Shown here: positions 47,592-61,072 of the stretch, piece by piece
Layout of the letters: every line of letters starts with the position of its first letter
How positions within the stretch are numbered: position 1 is the stretch's first letter
Origin: Enoplolaimus lenunculus
Taxonomy: Eukaryota; Nematoda; Enoplea; Enoplida; Thoracostomopsidae
Length of the DNA stretch: 64,000 nt
Direction: 5' to 3'
Assembly (NCBI GenBank): GCA_030248215.1
Contig: JASANG010001402.1
Span: forward strand, 388,501-452,500
Translations under genes and position numbers: made by a program
Notes under the pieces: generated by a model
Seen by the model: only the letters and a program-made list of their open reading frames with translations
Database searches by the model: none
What the model was told of the DNA's origin: nothing

Positions 47592-49260
47592 AATTTTCTC
47601 TCATGATTTCAGTCTTTTCTTTGAACTTGTACACTTGTAAATTACTGTAGTGACCCGAATACGAATGGAGACTGATATTTTACCGTATGGTAACGAACAA
47701 TGACGCACGACCAGTATAGGTCAACCGTAATTGGTTCCGTTATTTATATGTGCCGATAATCATTAATGTTTCATCTCTAAAACGTCAAGTTTAAAACTGA
47801 GAATATTCGTTGAATTTTAAGCTTAATTCAAGTTTCAAATCGAAAATTCCGCCCTCAACCTACCGACGTCTATTCTAAGACCAGGAGATGTAGCCTAAAT
47901 TTCATTTGGAGAGCAGATGACCACATCTAAATGTTAAAGGTTTTTCTTGGCCAACAAGTGCAACGAACGAGCGAAATTTTTCACTTCTGTAGGTTCAGCC
48001 ATCAAATGAACGCTGTTCGAGTCTTCAGGAATTTTGGGTAAGATAAACTATCCGCCAATCCCCCGTGTGTTTGATTCTGCCTAAAGCTATATATGCTTAA
48101 TATTTCCTAGCTATCTCGTACGCAACACGATAGCAACAACTCGGCAAACTCTAGGTATATATTTTCGTTTCGCATATTGAATTTTAATTTGTATACTACA
48201 TGTTAAACATAAACGTCCTCAGACAAATATATATAAAAGGACCAACTACATACTTCTCCGGATAGAGGCATACAGTGATAATGAACTTCAAAACGTGCCC
48301 TCAGGGACCCAAATATGAGTTCTACTCTGACTCAGTCAAGGGTAAAATCACGTTTAGGCCCAACGGCCATGAAGTCTGTCTTGTTCGATAACACAAGTTT
48401 CAAAACCGTTGTGGCTAGCGCTAAACGTATCCACCACAGGGGAAGGCAGGAGGGGAGACGTACGCCCCCTCCCGTCAGAATTTTTTGTAATAAAATCGTA
48501 AGGTGCCCCTACCTTACAATTTTTGCGGTTCATTACATTTGTCAACCCGCCCCGTGTCAGAAATTTTGGGATATGCATCTGGTGGTGGCTTAGCAGTGAT
48601 TCGTGTAAGATATTGTGACAGCCGGTGCAGAAATGGACAAACGATTGTTTTGAAATATTTTTTTCAAATTTAAAATTTAAGTATGCAACAATTTTCAAAA
48701 TCATATTTGTCAGTCTAGGTAGGAACCAAGGGACATCAGACCTTTCAACTAAGCAGCTGGAAAAGCGGGCTAGAGCGGGGATCGAACTCTCAGCCTATGG
48801 ATCCATAAACTTTCTGTTTTACACTCAAAATTAATATTTCTGATATTTAAGAAAAAATTTCTTACATATGTGAGAAATATGATCAGCAATGTGCAATGCA
48901 TTTATCGTATATGCACCAGGACAAGCATGTGTCACATGCTTACAATATTATGTTTGAGGGTAAACGCCGTCTGCCTGCGATCAACAAATCAACTGCTGTA
49001 GTTATTTATTTCAACATACTTCAACTTTCTGTTTTAGAATAAAAGATTCTTTCGTAAGGCTGATCAGGCATCATGAATTTGATACTATTAGAAGAAGTGT
49101 AAGTAGACATGGAATACACAAAAGCTAGAATTTCAACGCGGGTTGATTTCAAAGATCAAATGCCCATAGTTGGCCAACTGCACGTCGTTGTACCGTACAA
49201 TTCGCTTCCATCTAAAAATGTTTTCAACGCTTAGAAAGGCTCGCGCTGCGAGCTGTCGGC

Positions 49261-49499
49261 GGCGCATGTAAAGATCAGGAGCGGAACGTTTTTCTGTGAG
49301 ACTGCAATAGAGTAAGCATAAGCTTTAGACACATTTTTGGCTTGGTTTAGGCTTAGGTTTAGGAATACGCTGATTCTTACGATTAGGCTGAGGATTAGGC
49401 TTAGGCATATGTTCATTCTTATACGCTTAGGCTTAGGCTGAGGATTAGGCTTAGAAATAGGATTATAATACACTTCCGCCTTTGTTCTTTGAATTGGCC
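49261..49499 (+). mobile_element. TTAGGC-carrying MITE, type A
   Basis: The left end is GGCGCATGTAAAGATCAGG and the right end ...TTCTTTGAATTGGCC. The flanks GCTGTCGG and GCTGTGCG are similar if the start is shifted by one base. The interior has TTAGGC runs broken by TTCATTCTTA-type spacers. Confidence 0.72.
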
Positions 49500-49618
49500 G
49501 CTGTGCGCAAACTACTAAGTTAGCGGGTTCTTTTTGTCATAAGCTGGTTAAGCTAGTGTACAACGGTTATAATAGTTTTGAGTATTTGTAGCCTGAAACT
49601 GAAGGGCGTCCTTTACAT

Positions 49619-49690
49619 GGTATTAATCTCGTAATCCATGGCTGACAGATTCTCAGTCCAGCGCGCTACCACTGAGCCACACCGCCTCAC
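49619..49690 (-). repeat. tRNA-derived sequence
   Basis: The minus strand has a good box A (TGGCTCAGTGGTAGCGCG), but box B is altered (GGATTACGAGATTAATACC). It is likely a tRNA pseudogene or SINE head. Confidence 0.45.
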
Positions 49691-50086
49691 TGTCAACTGC
49701 AGAATTTTTATGTTTTTTGCCCTATAAGAACCGCAAACTATGTTTTTACAGCTTCTGCATATGAAAGCAATACATATACGTCAGCTTTTAACTGCTGTGC
49801 TTTAGCACTTGTATGTAATTTAACTTCTACGGTTTTGGAATTAGTATTAATATTCCCTGTCTCTTAGCAATCGCGGCTCTACCCCGGCAGAGGCTAGGGG
49901 GTCCAGCGCCCGAGCTCCGGCCATCCCACCATAAGGGGCTTCCAACCATCCGGAAACCGACGGTATGTTTCAATGGATAACAAGCCATCAAAAACCTACC
50001 ATGCGATAGTTGGAGAGTGCTGGTTGCGTTCTTCGGCTCGCTTAGACGCAATGATGCGCAAAATACTTTCCCAAACGTCAAAAAAA

Positions 50087-50374
50087 CTCTTCGGAATTTA
50101 GGCTTCTAGGCATACGGGCCCCGGTCCTCTCATCTCCCTTTATCCGGCCCTGCTTAGGTCCAGTTGTAAGCATTTGTTTACATTTTTTACCCTTTTTGAA
50201 AAAACGTTCAATTTTTAATGTTTAATTAGGCTCTTCGCAATTTGGGCTTCTAGGCATACAGGCCTCGGTCCTCTCATCCCCCTTTATCCGGCCCTGCTTA
50301 GGTCCAGTTGTAAGCATTTGTTTACATTTTTTACCGGTTTTGAAAAAAACCGCTGACGTTTTAATGCTTAATTA
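50087..50374 (+). repeat. 144-bp tandem duplication
   Basis: Two adjacent copies (from CTCTTCGGAATTTAGGC and CTCTTCGCAATTTGGGC) share GGCTTCTAGGCATAC, TTATCCGGCCCTGCTTAGG and AAGCATTTGTTTACATTTTT. The unit includes the right end of a CAGCGCC...CCGGCCCTG hAT-like element. Confidence 0.8.
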
Positions 50375-51290
50375 GTCGTTGAAAATGACTACCAATTAAT
50401 CATTTATTTACAAATATACAGTGATTTGGTACTGTAAAGCACATGATTGGAGTCCGAAATCATGGTTAACTGATGTATTAAACGGTTAGGCTTAGACTGA
50501 AACGTTGGTTTTTAGATTTTGGTTTAGAAAACAGCCACCGTTAACTGGGATGTATATGTTTTTTAAATTAAATTCTCTAAGCTTTTTAGATACGTTTGAG
50601 TTTTAATTGAATTAAATTTTTTGGATTGAATTTTTACTTACGGACTTTTGAGCCCATATTCTCACAAATGTGTATATAGCAACTATCATCAGTTAGTAAC
50701 AGCAAGAGTCGATAATAATTGCTATTTAACAAGAGTGTGCAACTGGGCACATTGTGGGTAGAAAAGAATGTACGCGGCACGCGTTGCTTTTTTACCCTTC
50801 CCCCTTTATTTTGAGGGGTACAACCGGTGCGAACCATTGCACTTTATGTATGCGGCGTCAAACATGCGCCCCTTATAGTTTAATTTAGAGGGGGTTCGTG
50901 TGATAGCAAACCGCCCCCTCTAAACAAGAGGGGGTATCGGTCAAAAACGCAACACCCGGTGGTACATTGTGTACCATGCGCGGGACCCCAAGAGTTGCAC
51001 AGTCTTGTCATTATCTACTCTTGGTAATAGGTTTTGAAACTCACTAACTATTGCTGTTGTGGAACTCAAAATTGGAGCAGGAATAGCGCAAATCATATGC
51101 GAAGAATGTGCTGAATTTTGAGCCTTTGCATTCACTGGTTCAAAAGATATAAGAGCCCTGGTCGGAGATAGAAGTTAGAGCTTAAACTGTTTTTTGAGTA
51201 CAAGGTTTGTCTCTAACACTTTTTAAAAAATGCACACTAGTTTATTGTTTTATTGATTAACGCTGGACCGATAATTGTTTAACGATTTTC

Positions 51291-51582
51291 TTAAAAATTG
51301 AGATAAGCTAAAATATTAAAAATTGAGATAAGCTAAAATATTAAAAATTGAGATAAGCTAAAATATTAAAAATTGAGATAAGCTACAAATTGAGATAAGC
51401 TATAATATTAAAAATTGAGATAAGCTAAAATATTAAAAATTGAGATAAGCTAAAATATTAAAAATTGAGATAAGCTAAAATATTAAAAATTGAGATAAGC
51501 TAAAATATTAAAAATTGAGATAAGCTAAAATATTAAAAATTGAGATAAGCTAAAATATTAAAAATTGAGATAAGCTAAAATA
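51291..51582 (+). repeat. 25-bp tandem repeat, 12 copies
   Basis: The unit TTAAAAATTGAGATAAGC + TAAAATA repeats 12 times with near-perfect identity. One shortened 17-bp unit lies in the middle (near 51383). There are no spacers between units. Confidence 0.93.
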
Positions 51583-51855
51583 TATTTACCATTTGTATCC
51601 AAGCTGCTTAACGTTTCCGAACTGAAAAAAACACAATCATTCCCTATCTAGCATGTGATTCCGGCTAATGTTACTTTTAGGTTCGTAACTCTAGATAAAC
51701 ATTTTCCTAAGCCTAAGCGTAAAAGCAACTATCAATTATGAGCCTAAACCTACACAAAACTACTCCTAAATCAAATCCTACTGTAAGTACTGCAGTTGTA
51801 CGACAAACCGTAACAGCCCTAAAAGTAACATAAACCCGAAATCCTAACTTGCCTC

Positions 51856-52058
51856 GGCCCATGGTAAAGATCAGCGGAGGAAAGTTTTTCTGTGGCACTA
51901 GAATAGAGTAAGATTAAGCTTTAGACTAATTTTTTGCTTGGATTAGGCTTAGGCTTAGGCTGAGGAATATGCTCATTCTTTCGGTTAGGATTAGGCGTAG
52001 GCTTAGACTTAGGAATATGCTTATAATACTGTTCTGCACCTGTTTTTTTACATTGGCC
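51856..52058 (+). mobile_element. TTAGGC-carrying MITE, type A
   Basis: The left end is GGCCCATGGTAAAGATCAG and the right end ...TTTTTACATTGGCC. It is flanked by CTTGCCTC and CTTGCCGC (7 of 8 match). The interior has TTAGGC runs. It is 203 bp long, like the copies at 61633 and 62360. Confidence 0.82.
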
Positions 52059-52570
52059 CTTGCCGCTTCAGTGTAACATTAGTGCGCCAGTACACGGTAT
52101 ATGTGAGTACTCTGATTTTGAATTTTTTCAAAATATTTTGTCAATTCGGATTAAATTTTAACAAATTTAAAATCTTAAAATCGCGAAACGAGAAAGAAAT
52201 TATACAACACTTGCCGTATATTTTAGTGTGAGTGATTTTAATACGACACGACACGGCCATCCTTTAAATATATTGGTTGCCTAATGTATATAGGATAGTA
52301 TATATGTATATATGTATATATACTCCAAAGTCAGTTCCGAGGAAAGCGAATTATAAGATTGTCGATGCGGTGTGAAACAAACCAGATATTATGAAATCGG
52401 CGTTGTTTTATACCAGAGTGGATGTTGTATACTTCAACAAAAGTGTGTAACTGGGCACATTTTGTGTAGGAAAGAATGTACCCGGCACGTGTTGCGTTTT
52501 TGGATCACCCCCTTTACTGTTCCGCCCCTGTTCTTTACATTGTCCATTAATTCTTTATAGGTGTGTCTTA

Positions 52571-53029
52571 CTGTAGTGATGCGAAGAAGACGGAGGTAAT
52601 AAGAGGGTTGGAGGGTCCCCATTTTGAGTCCCACTCAATAGGAGTCCGTTTCCCTAATAAGAGTCCGTAAGCGGATAGAGTTCCTAAACCCTAAAATTAG
52701 AGTCCATAAATATCCTATTATTCCTAGTTGTAGCGCATAAATAATGACACTCCAGGACCAAATAACTCTAAGTTCAAAACTTTAAAGCATACTTAAGTTT
52801 TGAAAGTACATTCCTAAGTATATTTTTGTATGATGGCTTAAAAGCTTCTAATACAAGACAAATACACAATGCAAAGGACAGTTGCAATAACCCGATATAT
52901 ATTAGTAGCGAATGGCGGCGCGCCGGGCGGGTTAAAAATAAATAACAGTCCGTAACCGAATAACAAGGGGGGTACCCTCTGGAGAGGCCAAATAAACATC
53001 AGTCCCCCGTCTTATTCGGGTCACTACAG
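52571..53029 (-). mobile_element. mariner-type MITE, second copy
   Basis: CTGTAGTGATGCGAAGAAG and ...CTTATTCGGGTCACTACAG are inverted ends flanked by TA, 459 bp. The body shares CTCTGGAGAGGCCAAATAAA and the GAGTCCGTAAGCGGATAGAG segment with the first copy. A worn end of the same family lies at 47645. Confidence 0.8.
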
Positions 53030-53031
53030 TA

Positions 53032-56000
53032 AGTAAAAAATAGTTTAAAGGAAGAATATTGACTCGGGCCATAGGTGTCAACCGGTTACGTGCATTGTGA
53101 TGTCATCAATCTACGTTAGCATCAATAGAAATACTACTAAACCGCAAGGCAAATAGTCTCTCAATGTGGAGTATAGCTCACTACCCCCAATTCATGCTAA
53201 CAGGTACCCCCGCAGTCGTACTATTGTAGTCCCGCGGAAAAACGATTCACTCCTGATCTGGGCCGGAATTGGTGGTAATAAGAGTTTAAGAGTGCAGTTC
53301 GCGTTTTGTACACATTACCGTACTCGCTTTAGGCTTAGGTTTAGGAAAAGACTAGCCTGTACTTAAGCCTAAGCCTTAAGAGCCATATCAGAACGTAGCT
53401 TGCAATTCTTCCTTCCGCGGCTTAAGGTATCCCATGTGCTTACGTAAAAAAGTTTAACATCTCATGCCGATGGATTTTTAACATTTTAACAACGGCCCTA
53501 TTACGCTATTCTAATGTATTTGTAGCGTTGCGTTCAGTTGCAATTTCGTTTGGCCCATGTTCCTTTTAAAGACATCCAGTTTTCCATAGGTACTATAAAA
53601 CAGAGGTGGCAAAGATCAGGGATGAGAGTTACCGGTGCCGGATGTCGATTTTTTTGCCATAACCGGACATCCGGTCGCATCTTAATATATATACATATAC
53701 ATATATATCTATATATATATTTATATATATAAGTATATATATAAAATATATACGAAAGTATAACATGTTAAATTTAAAAGAAAATTTGAAAAAATTTTGA
53801 AATTTTGATCCGAATGCGCAGTTAATTCAAATTGACATCCGCGATAAAGTATTGATTGCAGTTGCGTTTTGCGTACAAAATATACAAACTGCTCAGTGGC
53901 CAAACACGACTGTAAATCGCACTTCGCTTTTGTTTCACATTTCAACAAACACTTTGGGGGCGTTCGTTTATTGATAAGTTTTGACTTTCATTGTGATTTT
54001 ATGTAATTTTGACCAAAATTTTTAGCTCTAAAACCTAAAAACCGGTGTATAATTGTCATAAGCCGGCTAAAAAGTAGCCTGTGAGACCTTAAACACATAG
54101 CCCAAGACAGAGCATAGCCCAAACGCAGGCGACGACCACCCCACACCCACCCAACCCAAAAACACAAAAAAACCACCTACGATTTTATTGCAAAATATTT
54201 TCTGGTGGGGGCGTACGTCCTCTGCGCTTTCTGGATCGCCAACTGTTGTTTTCGAAGCCTAAACCTGAGCAAAAACGACCAGATCAATGCCTTACCTTTA
54301 ATTGTGGCGTCAAAGTCTACAGGAAACTTTAAATCAACTTAAAACACAAGAGATATCGATCCTTCTGATCCGTAATAATCTTATCGAGGATGTGTCGCTA
54401 GCTAAGTATTTAGATAAAAACGGATCAACTTTAATCATTTAGGGACACTATTAAGTTACAAAATCAGTCTCGTTCGGTGTCTAATTCGTGATCGTATATG
54501 TGGCCAGCGAGGTATTAGCAGGTTGTGCCCTTCGTTAAAGTTGCTTGTTTCGCTTGTTGCAACATTCTGAATAACACGTTACCGAATTTAACACGCTTAA
54601 AGCATATTTGTGATGGACCTGTAGTTCGTATATCAGCGAGGAAACTATCACATCTACTGCCTTAGCACAGAAAAATTTTCTTGTGGACTAAGACCCGTCG
54701 CAATACCATTTATAGTTCATCAAATATCCAACGACCCTTCCCAAAAATTTTATCAATTTCACAGTGTTAATGACGGATTTACACATTTTTTTCAAAATAA
54801 CTGGAAAACGTTATTTTCAGACTTATTTAAAACTTTTCTCAAACCTTTTTTAAAAATTGCTTAATATAAAAATTTTAAACAAAATAGGGGCGGACGGCCC
54901 AGTTTAAGCTGTAGCCTAATTATTTTGTTTAGACTTAGGCTTAGGAATATGCTTATACTACTGTTCCGGTCTTGATCCATACATGGACCTCATAGACAAT
55001 CCCATATCTTTAAACTTTGTCTTATGCACAATATCCTGCTACCCCAAATATGGAGTGATGTGTCCTTTTAATAACAACTGAGTTTACCTGTATATTATGG
55101 GTATCCGTTGTATTTGTTGGTGTAAGTCGTCCAAAAATACCATTACAAAATTAGCAATAGTATTTGCATATTGCAACTTTGCAATATTACTATAGAATGC
55201 AGTGCATGCGCGCAAACTGTCTCATCAAATCAACTCAACCTGCAGTCGTTCAAGTTACACGCATTTACGCTGACATTAACTGTCAGGGACTTATACCTAC
55301 ATTGGTGAAATAGGAGGGAATATACAGTTCTAACGAAGAGATAAGAAAATAGCCCGTTTACCAGGGTACAAGAAACACATCCTTATAAACGGAACGGTTG
55401 AAAATATTTTGCCTGATAAAGCGGAGTTTGGAGTTTGATATTCAGGTATAGCATTCCGAAATAAATCCAAGTAAAACCCTCTACTGCGAACTATGTATAA
55501 TACTCATATTCAAATATGTGTATAACGCAGTTTGTGTTGCAAAAACCTTGACATTTCATGAACAATAATAATTGTGATGTATCGCTTCTGGTTAAATTTA
55601 AATATAATACACAGTATATACAATGTGTTAAAAATTCAGTTTAACACTGTGTATATTTGAAGAGAAATTCTCTTAAATTTAAGACATTTGGCCTTGAAAT
55701 TGAAAATTATGATTTTACACACCGGTGCATATTTTACTAACAGTCGATATGAAGTACTAGCGGTAGATGCAAGTTTTGAGTTTATATATATTAATGTTAA
55801 TATTTTTTAATTTTACACATTTTATTAAATACCAGGCATAGACAACCGTCAACTTTATGCCGTCCTGCGGCAGAAAAAATACGAGCCAGAGTCTTCAGTC
55901 GTATCTAGAAAAAAAATTCGCTTCGTGGGGCAGTTTGAGCCCCAATTGTAAATCGCGATCAAATACCCATGTGGTATTTTGTCAAATTGTAAACACACAC

Positions 56001-56350
56001 CGCCCCCCCCACGCCGACAGAAAAGGCAAACCCCCCACCAAAACACCCACAACCAGCCGCACGCGACACCATTTTCTCACCATTTTTTACAGGGTAGAAT
56101 TTGTAAACGAGCATAGCGAGTAATTAACATTTTGTTGACTTTTTAAAGTATAAAGACTGTATTGGCAATTGTTTTTCGCAGCCCTTATGAGATATTTAGA
56201 CACACTTTGTTTGCATACTTCGAATGTGCACGCCATTATCTGTTTTGGACTTAATTGTGCTTTATATGTAAGCTTCATTCACTGTTTCAGTTAGCTTTGT
56301 TGTCTTAGATATTACGACAGTCCTACCACTGCCAGCCGCATCAATTGGAG
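53032..56350. other. Gene-free stretch
   Basis: It holds a TA microsatellite, a worn TTAGGC MITE (about 54890-54990), CACCCCACACCCACC-type C-rich patches at 54135-54175 and 55990-56060, and otherwise unassigned AT-rich DNA. Confidence 0.4.
53685..53755. repeat. TA-rich microsatellite
   Basis: ATATATATACATATACATAT-like sequence of about 70 bp. Confidence 0.8.
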
Positions 56351-56354
56351 AGTC

Positions 56355-56664
56355 CAGCGCCGGATTAAAGGGGGCTCAGGGTGCCTGGCCTCTGGGCCTC
56401 TCACCGAAAATTGACCTCCCACTAGCCGAAAACTGACTTCTCTAAGTGCAAATCTAAAACAGTCCTTGGGCCGTAAATTTTGTTTCGTACTTTTGGTACA
56501 ATTTGTTTCATTAAAATGTATCACTTTAAGCTCTGTTGCATTAAATAATTATGCTTAATAAAAGGACCTGCTAGTCATACGGACCCCAAGAATCCCAGTC
56601 ATATGGACCCCACGTCTCCAGGTCATATACGCCCCTGGGCTCCCACCACCTTAATCCGGCCGTG
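56355..56664. mobile_element. hAT-like MITE related to the 29789 element
   Basis: CAGCGCCGGATTAAAGGGG and ...CCTTAATCCGGCCGTG are inverted, with flanks GGAGAGTC and GAAGGGTC (6 of 8). It shares the CTTGGGCCGTAAATTTTG segment with 31261-31300. Confidence 0.75.
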
Positions 56665-57242
56665 GAAGGGTCCGACTTTAGCAGGACCACTTACACTGAG
56701 AAAGACCATATTTCATATCTTGAAACATTCGGTTGCGAAGAGCTCAAAATTGGACCTATATTTTACACTGTTTTTAACAGCAAAACGGTTCAAGATTCGA
56801 GAATATGGCCGTGAAGTAATTTTGAGATCCGAAACTACATTTACTTAGTATTGCTTTGAAAATAGCATCAGTACCTGAATATCTCGACCATAGAATTGTC
56901 AGGTTTGCTTAAATTTGGTATTGTTTTCACTGGTTTATAAAGGAATATTTCTTTGTTCAGCTATAGACCACAGTCCTTTTTCTAGTTTTTCCTTTATTTG
57001 GGTGTATTGCACACATTCAATGATTTTGTCAATTTGGCTGTAACGTTTGTACTAAAATGCATATTTTCTCGTGGATTGGATCCAAATAAACTTTTTCTCT
57101 TAGTATCCGTACCAACAACTTCTAAATATATCAAAGAGCAGACAAGGCGAAATAATATTTTGACCTCGGCTCACACCTTCATTCGTATATACATTTAGGC
57201 TTACGGACAAGACGGGACACTGCCTAAACCTAAACCTGAGCC

Positions 57243-57415
57243 CAGTGGCGGATCCAGGATCTCAAAATGGGGGCCCAAAATTTCACAGGTAATAAACTTA
57301 CTTTTGACCCATACACAAACCACGAACTATTGTCACAAAATTGCTATATAATTTTTGTCGAGATGCTGTTAAGGGGGCCACGGCCGGGGTGGCCTCCCCT
57401 ATGGACCCGCCATTG
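57243..57415 (+). mobile_element. hAT-like MITE (CAGTGGCGGATCC family)
   Basis: The ends are CAGTGGCGGATCCAGG and the inverted ...GGACCCGCCATTG, flanked by CCTGAGCC on both sides (exact 8 bp). The target is a CCTAAACC/CCTAAG hexamer stretch, so the element has inserted into a telomere-like run. The 173-bp body is shared with copies at 30167, 46265 and 2158. Confidence 0.9.
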
Positions 57416-57423
57416 CCTGAGCC

Positions 57424-59260
57424 TAAGTCCTCACGCTAAATGTGTTGCCTAAAAGTGGACAAGACCCTTCTACAAGAATTACAATACTGTGACAGCCGTC
57501 TGTCACTCAACTCCGTTGTCTTTCCGTAAATTGGGGCTTGTACATAGTAGTAACTATGATAAACGAGTGCGAGCACATTCAACTAATACGTTAATTATGC
57601 GCGCAGGGCAATAACGCATAAATCAAAACGCCTTGTATAAAACTGCAGTTGCAATATACGTTGTGCGCAAATTGCATACTGCAGTATAGATGTATTGCAG
57701 ATGTTATGATTAATGGAGTACATTTGAAAATTATTAATCGACATAGTTGTTACAGTAGTTTTGTGACAGTAAAGGTAGAATTTTGATTGTAAATAGCTGT
57801 GCAGGAACCAAAGGCGTAGCCGGGGGGTAAGGCCAAGGGGGGCATGGCCCCGCCCCCAATGGTTTTGGAAAAATTTCATTTTTCAATAAATTGAAAATAG
57901 AATTTGTGCGTTTCACTCCCACACACTAGTTGTTGATGGTTTGCTAGTATTAACTGAACCGATATTGCTTAAAATGCATCAAAATTGTATCCGAACTACT
58001 TGTGAAAATTCAGAATCTAGGCCGGAAAATAGAAATTGTTTATTCTGTATTTGTTTCCTTTACGAGTCAAAATGTTTCCCGTCCATATGTAATAACTGAA
58101 TTCCTAAAGTAGGCTGAGGCTCAAACTTAGGCGCAGGTTTAGCGTAACTCGCAGCTTAAGCCTAAGCTGAAGAAATACTAATAGCAGCGTGGGGAAACTT
58201 ACGTTCTAGCAAATTAACACTTGTGTGGAGGGACTATTCAAGTATACATTCATTTAGTACAGTTCAGACGGGACATAAACAATTTCTGAGATAAAAAACC
58301 AGGAATAGGAACTGGAATTTGAAATAATTATCATCGAATTACGGTTTGCTTGGTGTAAGCAATACTTTACATTTTCCATGTTTGACAAAATTAATAATTG
58401 GATCATTTTTTCTTTGAATAGGGCCGCTGCGAATGATACATGGGTATTAACGAACGACATGCCCCGATGGATCACATAAGGCCATAATGAACCATATGGG
58501 GGTCTCGTCGTACCTTACGGGAGCAATGGCGGCCTTTATGAAAGGAGGGGATGGGCCTCGCGAGGAAGTTGGCTCAGCCCTGGTAATTTTGAGCTAGAAT
58601 TTAGGCATCTGTTTTATGACTGCACAACTAACAAGTTCACCGTAACGTCTAGTTAAGTGTCAGCTAATGTGAGACGTACGGGAGTTAACTTTGGTCATAT
58701 AGCGTGCCCTAGTACCCTCTCAGAAGCCCTGGACTTATATTTTTTAAGCTTATTTAAAACATATTTAAATTTTGTTTATATCTTCTTTGTGTGTATTTGT
58801 AAAACAAGGCAAATACAACACAACACGGACAGAGTGGATATATTTCGATCCGAAATCTTTGAAGACTAAAGAATAGAAGCTTATACCGTGCCTGGATTAC
58901 TTACTGGATCTTATAGTGGAAAAAATTTAAATAAGCTTACACTCGTCCGGAATGAAATCTTAGCTATACGGTTCTAGCGATCACAAATCTGTGAGCTCTG
59001 TGACAGGCAGATTTTCGCGAGATCAGCCGGTTTATTACATCAGCCCGTTTCGAAGGGGGCGACACAACTTTGCGGGTGGGGCAGATGAACAAGCATTGAT
59101 CAGATGCATCCTTTCATATAACCACTTTATAAGTACTGCTCATCGCGCTGCGTTCGATTGCTGTGGTTTCGTTGTAAACACAAAAACAGCATCGAGACTT
59201 AAGCTTAAGGGGGCACTTAAGAGTATATTTATGTTTTACTTGGGTTTCTTTATTTTGGTC
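57424..59260. other. Gene-free stretch
   Basis: A patch at 57810-57850 (GGCGTAGCCGGGGGGTAAGG) resembles a hAT-like end. No supported coding sequence. Confidence 0.4.
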
Positions 59261-59263
59261 TAA

Positions 59264-59818
59264 AATCAACAACAAAGACAAAATAAACAACCACAACAAC
59301 AACAACAGCAGCAGCAACAACAACCAACAACAACAGCAACAACGACAACAACAGCAGCAGCAGCAGCAGCAGCAACAACAACAACAACAACAGCAACAAC
59401 AACAATAACAACAACAACAACAGCAGCAGCAACAACAATAACAACCAACAACAACAACGACAACAAGAACAATAACACAACAACAACCACCACCAACAAC
59501 AACAACAACCAACAACAACAACGACAACAAGAACAATAACACAACAACAACAACCAACAACAACAACAACAACCAACAACAACAAAAACAACAACCACAA
59601 CAGCAACAACAACAACAACAATAACAACCAACAACAACAAACAACAACAAACAACAACAACCAACAACAAACAACAACCAACAACAACAACAACAACAAC
59701 AACAACAGCAGCAGCTGCAACAACAACAACAACAACAACCAACAACAACAACAACAACAAACAACAACAACCAACAACAACCAACAACAACAGCAACAAC
59801 GACAACAACAGCAGCAGC

Positions 59819-59886
<68 letters not shown>

Positions 59887-59951
59887 CTACAACAACAACA
59901 ACCAACAACAACAGCAACAACGACAACAACAGCAGCAGCAGCAGCAGCAGC

Positions 59952-60016
<65 letters not shown>

Positions 60017-60362
60017 CCAACAACAACAAACAACAACAACAAACAACCACAACCAACAACAACAAACAACAACAACAAACAACCACAACCAACAACAACA
60101 AACAACAACAACAAACAACCACAACCAACAACAACAAACAACAACAACAAACAACCACAACCAACAACAACAAACAACAACAACAAACAACCACAACCAA
60201 CAACAACAAACAACAACAACAAACAACCACAACCAACAACAACAAACAACAACAACAAACAACCACAACCAACAACAACAAACAACAACAACAAACAACC
60301 ACAACCAACAACAACAAACAACAACAACAAACAACAATAACAACCAACAACAACAACAACAA
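59264..60362 (+). repeat. CAA/CAG array with a 36-bp higher-order unit
   Basis: About 1.1 kb of CAA with CAG, CCA and CGA variants. The distal part (about 60015-60330) is ordered into about eight near-identical 36-bp units built from CAACCAACAACAACAAA plus CAACAACAACAAACAACCA. Long minus-strand frames give Leu/Val/Cys homopolymers and are not genes. Confidence 0.92.
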
Positions 60363-61072
60363 ACCTTTCGCAAATCTCTCTAAGAATTTAGCTTTTTTGA
60401 TTGAGATTTGACGTTTTCAATTGATAACCGAATGAATTTTTCAACGCAGATAAAACGATGGTTAAATTATTTTTGCCAGCAGCCTTTGGAAACAGCTTTT
60501 AAATCTAGAGTCCATCTTTAAGTAGTGGGCTCGAATGGAGCCGCGATTGGTTCGTTTCAGTGAAATTAAGTCGATGTCTTTAATTGTGGATGGAAATATC
60601 ATAAAGGTCGATTTTGAACTCGAATCGGGATTTAAGTTTTGTTGCGTTGACTTTAATCCAGTGGTTTTCGATCAGGGGCAATTACAGTGTGGCCGATGTA
60701 AGGGAATCGGGGATGTATCACCCCCGCGCGCCGGTCCTGCATTGCTAAACATTCGTCGTTGAAAATGGTTCATTTGAAGTTCAAAATGTGTTTTCGTACC
60801 AAACAGGTAGACAAATATGGCAAGGAGTTGACTCGGACCGAAAAATTATGGCAGTTTCGGGGTAATTTGTCAATTTTAAAATCTTGAAAAATTGGCAAAA
60901 ATACGACGGTTTAAAGCTAAAATTTTCGAGTCCAAACAGTATCCTCTACTCCCAACTTGTAAAAATTCTACCGGAACTCGTACTGCTTCTGTCTGTGACC
61001 ACCTGGTATGTTTTGGTTTAATATTTTGAAAAAGTTTAAACTTTTTCAAAATTTGAGTTTGATTCCAAAATG

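Noticed and set aside
51291-51582. CRISPR-like array
   Set aside because: The units are directly contiguous with no unique spacers, and the context is eukaryotic.
59114-60373. Very long minus-strand open frames over the CAA/CAG array
   Set aside because: They translate to Leu/Val/Cys homopolymers in several frames at once, as expected for a simple repeat.
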